NCBI GenBank assembly: GCA_032622095.1
Contig: CP136063.1
Coordinates: forward strand, 70,223,980-70,287,979
Length of the DNA stretch: 64,000 nucleotides
Direction of reading: 5' to 3'
From: Siphonodentalium dalli
Taxonomy: Eukaryota; Mollusca; Scaphopoda; Gadilida; Siphonodentaliidae
Below the pieces are notes generated by a model. The model was given only the letters and a program-made list of their open reading frames with translations. It did no database searches and was not told the origin of the DNA. Below are positions 49,795 to 60,559 of this stretch, one piece after another. A program made the translations under genes and the position numbers. The stretch's first letter is position 1, and every line of letters begins with the position of its first letter.

Positions 49795-50445
49795 ATGTCA
49801 TCGTCGGACGAATCGGTGGATGTTGCTCCCAAGCGGACAACAGAGTACACATGTTCGGAATGTACGTATAGCACAACCAAACTATATAATCTGAGAAGAC
49901 ATGTCAAAAAACGTAGACCACCAGTTGCAGCAGATAATCCGGATCAAGAACAAGAAAGCTCCCACTTGTGTGATTATTGTGGCAAATATTTCAGCAGGCT
50001 TTGTGCGCTAAAGCTGCATGAAAATTCGCAACATACAAAGCAGTTTGAACACACATGTAACGTATGTGGTAAGGGGTTCTGCCAACCGTCCAAGTTACGT
50101 TACCACAAAGCATCGCATGCTGGAATCGCCATCGACCAGTGTAAACGATGTAAGAAAAACTTCAAGGCACCTGGGTCTTTGAATAGGCACAATAAAACAT
50201 GCCATGCAGATGCAGATGCGCCAGAATACTCTTGTGATGTTTGTTCGAGGACATTTTCAACAAAATTCGATATGGAAGATCACAAGAAGGGGATGCACAA
50301 ACTCCCACGATACCAGTGCAGGAGGTGTCAGAAATGTTACAGGTGGCGATCAAGTTTGAATAAGCACGAATCGCTATGTAAAACTGATGCACAAATACAG
50401 TTGATCCATTTGATAGTATTTATATTCTTTTTATCTCTCAATTGA
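49795..50445 (+). CDS. C2H2 zinc-finger protein, six fingers
   Basis: Intronless 216-codon frame, probably a nuclear DNA-binding protein. The frame is open 20 codons further upstream (49735), but ATG at 49795 starts an acidic Ser-rich leader (MSSSDESVDV), a more natural start. Fingers: 1 at residues 20-40 (Cys pair and one His, second His missing), 2 at 59-80, 3 at 88-108 (canonical, with CGKGF), 4 at 116-137, 5 at 147-168, and 6 at 175-195 (C2HC). The linkers are not the TGEKP type, so tight tandem DNA binding is uncertain. After finger 6 the tail is hydrophobic (LIHLIVFIFFLSLN), unusual for such a protein, and may be read-through of a lost 3' exon or a truncation. There is no KRAB, SCAN or BTB domain. 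Target unknown. Confidence 0.8.
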   Translation: MSSSDESVDVAPKRTTEYTCSECTYSTTKLYNLRRHVKKRRPPVAADNPDQEQESSHLCDYCGKYFSRLCALKLHENSQHTKQFEHTCNVCGKGFCQPSKLRYHKASHAGIAIDQCKRCKKNFKAPGSLNRHNKTCHADADAPEYSCDVCSRTFSTKFDMEDHKKGMHKLPRYQCRRCQKCYRWRSSLNKHESLCKTDAQIQLIHLIVFIFFLSLN

Positions 50446-50783
50446 TAGTCACGAGTATAATCATGTACGGGGTTGACCGTATTGGGATTGACTGACAGAA
50501 AGACTGTCTCTTATATCAACACATATCCAGGAAAGTTGAGTTGTTTATTTCATTTTTGGTGTTCAATCTTGATATTTTTTACCCCACTCCCTTGAACACC
50601 AATATTTCAAACCAAGAGAAACGCTCGATATTGATTCTTTTCCAACCATAGTCTAAATGTGGGTTAGTCTGAATATTTCGACAAATATAGGTACCTGTGC
50701 CTCCAGTTTTCGAAATATTCCAACTAAACCAACTTACACTGTTGTTGGAAAACAAAATCAGTAGTCATTTTCAGTTTGTTGTC
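50446..50783. other. 3' flank of zinc-finger gene
   Basis: AT-rich; no clear AATAAA signal close to the stop. No other feature seen. Confidence 0.4.
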
Positions 50784-50945
50784 TTAAAGGTACTCAGTCC
50801 GATCAGATTAACAATAATAACATTGATTTTAGAGTTATCCATCTTACACCCACAATCTGTCCGTTTTTATCACGTGGTTCTGCTAACTTGTGGGACAGAT
50901 CGCCAATAATTAACAAACTTCAAAAATCGGTAATACGTCGACCCT
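50784..50945 (-). mobile_element. Truncated copy of the TTAA MITE
   Basis: Starts with TTAAAGGTACTCAGTCCGATCA and continues with gattttagagttatcc and aaacttcaaaaatcgg. This matches the reverse complement of 49548 down to about 49400. The far terminal repeat is missing. Confidence 0.6.
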
Positions 50946-51108
50946 GCTCACGACAAAGATCAGGAATGATGGGAAACGACAGTATGGTGGTTGTTTGTTG
51001 GGACTTTTTTTTTACTTCGATGTTTTTATTTTTATGTTTCTGTGTTGCGTGTCCGACAGCTTCGCCAAATGTATTTGCCTCGATATCGCAGTTACAGCAT
51101 TTAAACAT
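50920..51108 (-). CDS. Possible coding exon with one C2H2 zinc finger
   Basis: 62-codon minus-strand frame starting at ATG 51108. Residues 4-25 fit C-x2-C-x12-H-x4-H exactly (Cys4, Cys7, His20, His25), followed by a Lys-rich stretch (HKNKNIEVKKK). A splice-acceptor-like ttctcatttcag lies about 20 bp upstream of the ATG, with an in-frame stop between them, so this could be a first coding exon. The C-terminal end overlaps the truncated MITE, which argues that the end is decayed or that the frame is chance. Opposite in orientation to the six-finger gene 0.5 kb away. No expression evidence. Confidence 0.35.
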   Translation of the reverse strand: MFKCCNCDIEANTFGEAVGHATQKHKNKNIEVKKKSQQTTTILSFPIIPDLCREQGRRITDF

Positions 51109-51229
51109 CGTTGGATATCTTTAGGGCTGAAATGAGAAACATTGAGGCGTTTACTCGTTGTGAATACCCCATAAGAGACAATGATTGTGTCAATACGCGC
51201 CCATATTGTGTGTATCACAACTGTTAGGA

Positions 51230-51303
51230 CATACTGCAGTACACTTGGTAATTGACCAAACTCGCATACTGCATTACACTTCCCAGCATACTGCCGTACA
51301 CCA
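51230..51303 (-). repeat. Cluster of three gtgtacNgcagtatgc motifs (right, inverted)
   Basis: catactgcagtacac at 51230, ctcgcatactgcattacac at 51261 and gcatactgccgtacacc at 51287, the complement of the motifs at 48765-48839. Confidence 0.65.
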
Positions 51304-51689
51304 ACATGCTAGAAAAAACTCGATTGTTTGTGACAAGTATCGCCAAAGTGGCAACATGTTATATACGCATAGAACCGTTAGAGCAGTGGGAAAACATGCC
51401 ACGTGCAAATCATGCGTGAATATTAGTTATTATATGTGAACATACACAGTGAACTGGAAGAGCGCGTTATTTACATGTGAGTTTTCATACATTCGCTTTC
51501 TTTTTCTCGACAACATCAAACCGTCTGATAAAACGAGTCTGCTGTATGTGATTGGAAATATATATGCCATTGAAAATACCATCTCATAACATTTTTATAG
51601 TACTGTGAGAATAATTAGAAGCCAAAACACTTACCCTGGTGCATATTTTTTGTCGTCGATTCCACTTTTTCCGATTCCACTTCCGGTTA

Positions 51690-51805
51690 TCGAATGTACA
51701 CAGTGGTCTTGGCCGCTTGAGCTACGTGCAATTGTCGGATTGCTCGCTGTTTCAAAACCCGCGCCAAGTTGTGACCCTTGAGCAAGGTCGCTCGTACTGT
51801 GTCGG
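51690..51805 (+). repeat. SINE with conserved central segment
   Basis: ctgtttcaaaacccgcgcc (about 51747-51765) looks like a tRNA B-box region, and ttgtgacccttgagcaaggt (51769-51788) looks like the conserved central block of several animal SINE superfamilies (ccttg.gcaagg core). The 61- and 62-codon frames across it are therefore not treated as genes. Confidence 0.45.
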
Positions 51806-52004
51806 CTTCGCATCACCCATGCGTTAAACGAGTACCAGTCAGCTTGTCATACTGATGAGTATCAGAGCATGTTCTGATCAAACTAGAGCAGCGCCTGCAA
51901 TGGCTGCAGTCGGTCCAATGGTTGGATTGTAGAAATGACTGAGGTAATATTGTACCAAGCGTGTTAGAGCAAGTATTTGGTTAATCGCTATATAAAACTG
52001 ATCA

Positions 52005-53430
52005 TTATTATACTTCCATGGTGTAACCAAGGAAGTATATTGTTTTTCTACTGGGGTCGTTTTCCGTTTATTTGGAAATACTCAGAAACTAATTGCAGTA
52101 GGAAAGCGAAATCTCTAGCGAATGTAGGCATCGGAGGTCTACTAAATATAATGCTATCCGGAATTCGGCGCAATGTTTTTTGACGGAGTTATGGCCCTTT
52201 TTCGATTATTTTTCATTATTATTATTATTATACTTAACCATTTTTCGGCGCCTTATTCTCCGAAAGTATGAGGAGTACAGAAGTAATATTTGGTATGTGT
52301 ATGTTGGGGGTAATGAGATCTAACTAATTGTCGTATAGCGAATATTGTCGGCGTTTACCCAGCTGAGTTATCTCCCTTTATATGAAAAAATGTCACTTTA
52401 CTATCTCGGAAATTATAAGGAGCAGAGCATCGAAAATTGGACCGTATGCACACCTCGATATGCCCTACTGCCCACGGGCATCAAAACTTGTGTCCGCGCT
52501 TTCCCTGCGGAGTTACCGCCCATAAATAGGCAAACCTCTATTTGATTTACTAGGCTGTACTCTCGTATCATTCCAGATAACTGCATTTGGATTTCACAGT
52601 CGTTTGACCGTTGTCAGTTTAGTTTGAGAAAGAAAATTGGACAGGGTCGGTCATATATTTTGACGCTGGGGTGGGGGCAAAATTGTGGAAATTTGTTTTT
52701 GGATTGACATTCATCTATTTAAGTATGTGTATTTCCTGAACGAACACGAACCGGTACCGGAAAGGATTTTTGAAATTCGAGAAGAAATGCAAGAGTTACG
52801 GTCCCTCGAAGTTTGCAATTTGGGCCCATGTGCTTGTGAACACATCTCCTCCGAAGATGTCGAACTTAGGATGTAATCTGATATCCCAGTGCGGACGGTC
52901 TGAAGAGAGCACGCGGTGTGCCAAATTTTGCCTGTGTCGGTTCAATGTTGTGGATCAGGGGAGGGGCGATCCGGGGTACCAATTTTTTATTCTTCTCCGA
53001 ATCAGATGAAACTTGGAATATAACATCTACACCGCCAATCAATCTAGAAACTGAAAGAATTTCGAAAATCCATTGAAAAATGGCGGAGTTGCGGGCCTTC
53101 AAATTATGCAAATTTGGGCCCATGTGCTTGTGAACATATCTCCTCCGAAGATGTCGAACTTAGGATGTCATTTGATATCCCAGTGCATGCGGTCTGAAGA
53201 GAGCACGCGGTGTGCCAAATTTTGCCAGTGTCGGTTCAGTGTTGTGGATCAGGGGAGGGCCGGTCCGGGGTACCATTTTTTTTATTCTTTTCCGAATCAG
53301 ATGAAACTTGGAATATAACATCTACCATACACGATGATCACAAAACTGAAGACAGATCGTAAATCCGTTAAAAAATGGCCGAGATTTGGGGCCTCAAAAT
53401 TTGAATCTGGACCCATATTCTTTCCAATAA
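52005..53430 (+). repeat. 1.43-kb dispersed repeat, copy 1
   Basis: Near-identical to 53734-55156 (offset 1727-1729). Begins with an 11-bp hairpin (TACTTCC.TGG / CCA.GGAAGTA, 52011-52037), then a short ATT run and phrases such as gagttatggcccttttt. Internally, gggcccatgtgcttgtgaaca recurs 294 bp apart (52822, 53116) and again in part near 53385. Short frames repeat in both copies with frame-disrupting changes, so I treat none as a gene. Confidence 0.88.
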
Positions 53431-53733
53431 CCAAAATGTTATCCGTCTCCGAATCAGACAACATTTATAACAAACAATCTATGTGAGGAGCTGATCACAT
53501 TACTGAAAACAATTTTTAAATCCATTGAAAAATAACTGAGTTACGGGCCCTCAAACTTCGCATTTTGGGCCGGATTTGATAATTTCCCAATGACGTTACC
53601 CAATTTCGAGGTAGGGCTGGGGTCACTTACAAACACATAAGATAAACACTCACATGATAAGAACAACATATAATCAACATACTTCGTATTTCCGTCCCAA
53701 AAATGCGATTCTTTCAGATCATGATTTTCCCTT
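53431..53733. other. Spacer between the 1.43-kb repeats
   Basis: Contains more of the same style of sequence (tccgaatcagac, aaataactgagttacgggcc), so it is probably an older part of the same repeat family. No gene. Confidence 0.5.
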
Positions 53734-55156
53734 TTATTATACTTCCATGGTGTAACCAAGGAAGTATATTGTTTTTCTACTGGGGTCGTTTTCCGTTTAT
53801 TTGGAAATACTCAGAAACTAATTGCAGTAGGAACGCGAAATCTCTAGCGAATGTAGGTATCGGATGTCTACTAAATATAATGGTATCCGGAATTCGGCGC
53901 AATGTTTTTTGACGGAGTTATGGCCCTTTTTCGATTATTTTTCATTATTATTATTATTATACTTAACCATTTTTCGGCGCCTTATTCTCCGAAAGTATGA
54001 GGAGTACAGAAGTAATATTTGGTTTGTATGTTGGGGGTAATGAGATCTAACTAATTGTCGTATAGCGAATATTGTCGGCGTTTACCCAGCTGAGTTATCT
54101 CCCTTTATATAAAAAAATGTCACTTTACTATCTCGGAAATTATAAGGAGCAGAGCATCGAAAATTGGACCGTATGCACACCTCGATATGCCCTACTGCCC
54201 ACGGGCATCAAAACTTGTGTCCGCGCTTTCCCTGCGGAGTTACCTCCCATAAATAGGCAAACCTCTATTTGATTTACTAGGCTGTACTCTCGTATCATTC
54301 CAGATAACTGCATTTGGATTTCACAGTCGTTTGACCGTTGTCAGTTTAGTTTGAGAAAGAAAATTGGACAGGGTCGGTCATATATTTTGACGCTGGGGTG
54401 CGGGCAAAATTGTGGAAATTTGTTTTTGGATTGACATTCATCTATTTAAGTATGTGTATTCCCTGAACGAACACGAACCGGTACCGGAAAGGATTTTTGA
54501 AATTCGAGAAGAAATGCAAGAGTTACGGTCCCTCAAAGTTTGCAATTTGGGCCCATGTGCTTGTGAACACATCTCCTCCGAAGATGTCGAACTTAGGATG
54601 TAATCTGATATCCCAGTGCGGACGGTCTGAAGAGAGCACGCGGTGTGCCAAATTTTGCCTGTGTCGGTTCAATGTTGTGGATCAGGGGAGGGGCGATCCG
54701 GGGTACCAATTTTTTATTCTTCTCCGAATCAGATGAAACTTGGAATATAACATCTACACCACCAATCAATCTAGAAACTGAAAGAATTTCGAAAATCCAT
54801 TGAAAAATGGCGGAGTTGCGGGCCTTCAAATTATGCAAATTTGGGCCCATGTGCTTGTGAACATATCTCCTCCGAAGATGTCGAACTTAGGATGTCATTT
54901 GATATCCCAGTGCATGCGGTCTGAAGAGAGCACGCGGTGTGCCAAATTTTGCCAGTGTCGGTTCAGTGTTGTGGATCAGGGGAGGGCCGGTCCGGGGTAC
55001 CATTTTTTTATTCTTTTCCGAATCAGATGAAACTTGGAATATAACATCTACCATACACGATGATCACAAAACTGAAGACAGATCGTAAATCCGTTAAAAA
55101 ATGGCCGAGATTTGGGGCCTCAAAATTTGAATCTGGACCCATATTCTTTCCAATAA
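53734..55156 (+). repeat. 1.43-kb dispersed repeat, copy 2
   Basis: Direct repeat of 52005-53430 with few substitutions; the hairpin head is at 53740-53766. The match ends at ccaataa, after which the two copies diverge. 55157-55389 has no recognisable feature apart from a 69-codon minus-strand frame of uncertain value. Confidence 0.88.
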
Positions 55157-55389
55157 TTTGCGAACGGCATCGCGCGATATGTGCGAATCGATCGATATTC
55201 CATAATTAGAAACATGAGGAGGCAATAAGTGCTTACTGATGGATACCACATGGTCAACAGACATAAACCCCAAACCATTAAACAATTGGACAAAGTTGCA
55301 CATTTGCCTGACCTAGCTGGCGATGGCCGTATACGATATGATACCGACGTCAGTTGTCCAAGCTATGAATGAACTCTCAGTCGTCGTTA

Positions 55390-56756
55390 GGGTCTATTCT
55401 CATTGCACACGCGCGTGCGATTAATCGCAGCGTTTTTTAAGGTGCGTGTTAACATAACACAGAGCGATTCGTGATCAATTACCTTCCTCAAACAACCACG
55501 TCCTATTCGTGACCAATCATCTTATGCAATCAACCTCGTCATCGAGATAGCCGTTACAGAGAATGGCATGGTTCACTCGGTCACATATACTATCCGGGTA
55601 CAGTCATTCTCATAACTGATGGGCGATAAAATAATAAATGAAGTACGGAAAGGAAATGGCTTGGAAAGAAGTTTCCAACGTATCGCTAGCATCAGTGGTG
55701 ATTTTTGTTGAATTCAGTCTCGCGCAACACTGTACCCAAGATTGTGAATATATAGATTGATAGTAATGTGCCGTTTAGCATGTGCGATCACTGATGATAA
55801 GCCGCCAATGGCGATCAAATTGAAATCAATCGCTCATGCATGCGAACAGCGTCCTGGCGACAGAATTCGACCTGAAACGTTGCGTGTGTGACTCTTAAGG
55901 TCGAATTCTGAGTCCCATCACTTATTCTATTTGAATGGTGGTTCGTCAATTATAGTACCGCGTTGTCGCTGTTGCCAGCGGCTATACATATGAGCACTCG
56001 ATGATGGGGGAGGGGGTCTGGAAAAAAAACGTTCATACACAGGGTTGAACATAAAAATCCCTCCCAACCATGGGTCTACCATCCTCCCTACATGCAAATC
56101 TATTTGTTTTTCTCCACAAATTGGGGTCTCATCCCCTCTTTCTCCATAATTTTTACTGGATATCATATGTTTGAGTACAAATGTTTTAAATGAGCTTTAT
56201 TCAGAAAGACGATTTTTGTCAGACCTACGGTAGCTAACTATAAGGTAAAATGTTGAAAGATCTAATTCAACCACTTGAATCGTACACTTTTGATAATCTT
56301 GAGTGATAATAACAAATATATACATAAAACTCCTGTAATCTGGGTTGCGATCGTACTTTTTAGTGTTATATACGTTTCAAGCTGGAATAAAATATGCATA
56401 TTTATGCCCAACTACATGGAATTGAACCCTCTATTTCTAATTATAATTAGCTAGATATAATTGTGTCCTCAAAACTTATGTCATTTTGATGGCATGGCTC
56501 GTTATACTCAACTTATACCTGAGTAAATCTAACTGAGGAAAATTAAAGTTAATGTGTCAGCATATATAGGCCTGTATGTGGTCACCCAACAACCGAAAGT
56601 ACGTTATCATCCCCCAACCTACCCTAGACCTGTGTATATATTGGGGGAACTCTTAGCAGTGGGAGGAAGGAATGCCATCGAACACACATATAGAGCCGCT
56701 CGACCTTAAAAAACGCTGCGATTAATCGCACGCGCGTGTGCAATTAGAATAGACCC
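55390..56756. mobile_element. PIF/Harbinger-like non-autonomous element
   Basis: 1367 bp bounded by 53-bp terminal inverted repeats (55390-55442 and 56704-56756) with only one mismatch. The repeat begins GGGTCTATTC and includes the self-complementary TGCGATTAATCGCA. The flanks are TTA on both sides (55387-55389, 56757-56759). A 3-bp TTA target duplication with ends starting GGG is the pattern of PIF/Harbinger and Tourist-type elements. No transposase frame; the minus-strand 79-codon frame at 55927-56166 is not convincing. A 13-bp perfect inverted repeat (cagaattcgacct, 55861-55873 and 55898-55910) lies inside. Confidence 0.8.
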
Positions 56757-57087
56757 TTAATTAGTGTGAATAACTGACGCGAGTTTATACAAGCGGGAGA
56801 AAACGGAAATATAATTTTCAATGATTGAAGATATTGAATAAATTGGGAATTATTTCTGCACGGAGAGAGCTAATGCATTGCACTGTCAGGGAAGGTAGTT
56901 CAGATATACGAAGTAGGAACGGTAACTATCTCTCGGTGCATATGTCATATGTCATTGCATGATGGGATATCGTCCTTTGGGTATGACATCTTGACGCGGT
57001 GGAAGCTTGCCTCAATTTTCTTTGTATATTCGTGATAATTTGGCTTGACGGAGAGATCTTGTGAATCTGGTTTTATTCCCAATATGA

Positions 57088-57876
57088 GCCAAGCTGACAT
57101 TAATAACAAACTTTGCCTATCTTGAAAAAATAAATTATACGAAAAAGATAATACCAAAAATTACTAGAGAAGATGGAAATGAATCATCAGAGCTAAATGA
57201 AATATTAAAAGAGCAAAAACAATTCTACGAAAATCTATATGCAAAGGACAGTAACCTGAATGAGGAATCTTCAGAATGTTTAGATCCTCAAAATGTATTT
57301 AGTACACACAAATCTTTGGAAGAAACTGACAATTGTGAAGGACAAATTACAGTACAGGAACTTTTAAGAGCCATAAAAGGAATAAAAAATAAAAAATCAC
57401 CAGGCCTTGATGGTTATATAGCTGAGTTTTATATATTCTTTTGGCATGATAAAGCACACTATTTGCTAAACGCCATCAACTACTCCTTCAAGAAAGGAAA
57501 GGTGACAATTACACAATGCCAAGGTCTAATAAAACGTCTTCCCAAACCAGGAAAACATAAAGCATTTATAAAAAATATACGCCCAATTACACTACTCAAC
57601 ACTGATTACAAATTAGCGGCTAGTGTGATAGCTAATAGATTGACAACTCCAGTTAGTACCATCATTGGCGACACAGACAAATGTTTCCTTAAAGGTCGAT
57701 TTATAGGCGAATGCACTCGTCTTACATATGACTTAATCCTAGAATGCGAAAAACAGAACATCCCTGGACTAATGTTACTGCTTGTTGTAAATTGCCATAT
57801 GCTTTCTGAAACCATCTCATCCACAAGAGATTCGTATTTCCGGATAATACTACCATTTAACGACACCATCAGTTAA
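57088..57876 (+). pseudogene. LINE reverse transcriptase fragment (L1/Tx1 type) with tandem-repeat tail
   Basis: Open frame from 57088 to TGA-free end at TAA 57874. From about 57095 it reads like the connector before the RT domain of L1/Tx1-type ORF2 (YLEKINYTKKIIPKI, then KEQKQFYENLYAKDS). The RT N-terminal motifs follow: KKSPGLDGY with AEFY (about 57394-57435), LIKRLPKPGK, IRPITLLNTDYK (about 57579-57614) and FLKGRFIGE. The catalytic part that should follow (the YxDD region and the preceding acidic motif) is absent. From about 57780 the frame is supplied by the first unit of a tandem repeat. No endonuclease domain lies upstream. It is a dead 5'- and 3'-truncated insertion. Confidence 0.8.
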
Positions 57877-59230
57877 CATTGAGAGCATATTATTTATTTA
57901 AGACTTCAAGTGGGATAGCGGGGTCCTCAAAACATAGAAAATTCGCCTTCTGTGTTTGCCAGCCGCTTTTTGTAAAGTGCCCCAGGATTTCGGGAGAACC
58001 AAACGACCCATATCAATTGATAATTCCGTGATAGCACTACCTTCTGTTCACACACTCTGAAGCTAAATATGAGAACATATAACTTCAGTTCATGCTGTGT
58101 TTATTAAATGAATTTTAGGGGCCCCCAAACAGTGAGTATTCGCCTGTCTCATTTGCCAACCGCTTTTTGTAAAGTGACCCAAAGATTCAACAACCAACCC
58201 ATCCATAAAATATGTAAATTTCTTGATAGCGCGACCATTTCGCTACACACTCAGTTAATATTGGGAGCATATCCTGTCAGTCCATGGTGTGTTCAAGACT
58301 TCAAATGGAGTAGTGTGGCCTCAAAGCAAAGAAAATTCAAATTTCGTATTTCCCAACCGTCTTTTGTAAAGTGCCCTAGGATTTCGGGAACCAAACCACC
58401 CATACATATTGTATATGATCCATGATAGCACCACCTATCATTCACACACTAAGTTAATATTGAGAGTATGTATAGCTTCTGTTCAGTGTGTGGTCAAAAG
58501 TTCAAATGGGATTTTTGGCACACACAACAGTGAGAATTCGCCTTTCTGGATTGCTAACCACTTTTTGTAAAGTGTCCCAGACATTCGAAACTAACCCACC
58601 CATCAAAGCTGTGTATTTACTGAATTACCTACCAATTGTCGACATCCCCAGTTAATATTGAGAGCATGTCCGTTCATATCGTGGTGTGTTTGAACCTTAA
58701 ATGGGGTAGGTTGCTCAAAGAGAATTAAACTTTCGTATCTGCCAGCCGCCTTGTGCAAAGTTCCATAGGATTTTGGGAACCAAACTACCCATATAAATTG
58801 TATGTTCCGTACAACACTACCTTTCGTTCACACTGTAAATTACACTTCAAGTCTTCAAATGTGTAGGGGGGGGGGGGGTCATCAAAACATAGCAAAATCG
58901 TCTTTCTTATTTATCAGCCGCTTTGTGTAAAGCGACACAGACACAAGTCACCCATACAAATGATTTAGTATCTGATAGCGCTACCTTTCAGTTACACTCT
59001 ATGTTACACTCTATAGAGAGCATATATCTTCAATTCGTGTTGTGTTCAAGAGAGTAAATCGGGTAGTGTGTTCACGAAAAATAAAAAAATCGCCTTTCAT
59101 ATTTGCCACTCAGTCGTGTTTTGTAAAGTGCCACACTATAAACATTGTGTATTGCCCTATATAACTATAAGTTCGTGGAGTGTTCAAGACTTCTAAGAGT
59201 GTAGGGGGACCTAAAACATAGAACATATTT
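57780..59230 (+). repeat. Degenerate tandem array, about 190-bp unit, eight copies
   Basis: The landmark ttttgtaaagtgcc recurs at about 57787, 57972, 58169, 58366, 58567, 58755, 58927 and 59123, steps of 172-201 bp. Each unit also has cagttaatattgagagcat, tgtgttcaagacttcaaatgg, a gaaaattcgcctttc segment and ccaaaccacccata. Diverged, so old. A G-tract of 14 sits at about 58865. The 105-codon frame at 58108-58425 lies wholly inside and is not a gene. Confidence 0.85.
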
Positions 59231-59321
59231 GAATTAACGCTTGCCACCATTGCCAGACTAGTTTATGAGATATAAAATACAATAGCCATTGTTTCTATAT
59301 TTTGGTAGATTTAGAGCGACT

Positions 59322-59848
59322 TTAAAGGTGGATTATCTCTTTGTAAACATGTTTTATATAGCTACCGGGGTATAAAATATTAGATATGAATCGAAGACTC
59401 CTGTCCGGAAATGCTTCTTTCGATTAACATTGATTTTATTTCGATTATTTCTGGTCTAAAAAAGTGTGATTGTTTAGCTAACGAACAATATTGGTTGATG
59501 TTAACAGAGACCAGAAATTTTATTGTGTAAATTTGTCACAAATAAACTTTAATTATACTAATTATCGCTTATAACTATGGAATAAAACAATACAGCCAAT
59601 CAATATGGGACATTTGACATTCGGTACGTAGCCATAGTAACAGCCTAATGCTCTATATCGCTATATGATATCACCCGAATGGTCTGTTCTAAAAATAGAT
59701 AAATAAAGGGTCCCAATAAAATATTCGAAATAAAATCAATATTAATTGATAGAAGCCTTTCCGGACAGGGGTCTTCATTTCATATTTATTATTTTATACC
59801 CTAGCAACTATTTCAAATTTGTTATTTAAAGAGATTATCCATCTTTAA
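59322..59848. mobile_element. 0.52-kb MITE with TTAA target duplication
   Basis: Ends TTAA-AGGTGGATTATCTC (59322-59339) and GAGATTATCCATCT-TTAA (59831-59848). The mirrored similarity extends inward about 130 bp on each side with indels (gggtataaaata, ctgtccggaaa, ttgattttatttcga), so the terminal repeats are long and diverged. No transposase frame. Confidence 0.75.
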
Positions 59849-59953
59849 CAATCACTATGGCAGCAAAACATATTTTATTCTGTATATGTTAGTCTATATT
59901 ATGTGTCGTTTAGAACATATACTTTAGTTCTACAAAGTCTCCATATATTAATA

Positions 59954-60559
59954 CTAGCAGGTGGACCCGACTTCGTCCGGTCTGTTTCCCCTCTGCTTTT
60001 CGGCGAATTGCGCGATTTAACCTTGAATTGTCCATTTTGAAGGTCAAGGTCAAAACACTTCCCGGACAACAGTACCCGTCGAAATACATCCGGTTTTACC
60101 CGATTTGACCTCGAATTGATCATTTTGAAGGTCAAGGTCAGGTCGGGGTCACGACTCGACCCGTCCAAAACACACAGTGGACAAAAGTGATCCTACGTAT
60201 CAAATTTCGTCGAAATCCCATCAAAATTCGCGATTTGACCTTGAATTGACCCGATTTCAAGGTCAAGGTCACGTCGCACGGGCAAACGAATAGGCTTACG
60301 ACACTCCCCACACGAAAGTATCCCCAGACACTAATTTTGATCGAAATCCCGCGATACTCGGGCGTTCGACCTTGAAATGACCCGATTTCAAGGTCAATGT
60401 CACGTCGCACGGGAAAAATAACAGGCCCATGCCACTCCACGGCCGAAAGTACTCCCACATACCAAGTTTCATCGAAATCGGTTCGGTCGTTTTCGAGTTC
60501 ATCGCGAACAGACAGACAGACACACAAACACACACAGATCTTCCAAAATATATAATAGA
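59954..60559 (+). repeat. AGGTCA-rich mosaic repeat, copy 1
   Basis: 606-bp unit starting ctagcaggtggacccgacttcg and ending with an acagacagacaga tract and ccaaaatatataatag. Internally made of units of roughly 130 bp, each with an inverted pair such as TGACCTTGAA...TTCAAGGTCA. Minus-strand frames of up to 171 codons cross it, but they come from the internal repeats and are shared in scrambled form with copy 2. Probably a non-autonomous dispersed element; family not identified. Confidence 0.8.

Noticed and set aside
51631-51816. Possible upstream exon of the lectin-like gene, with a GTAAGT donor near 51635
   Set aside because: The donor phase does not match the next exon in the open frame, and the sequence is better explained as a SINE.
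55094-55303. 69-codon minus-strand frame next to the 1.43-kb repeat
   Set aside because: It looks somewhat protein-like, but no domain is recognisable and it crosses the repeat boundary.
58108-58425. 105-codon plus-strand frame
   Set aside because: It lies entirely within the degenerate 190-bp tandem array.
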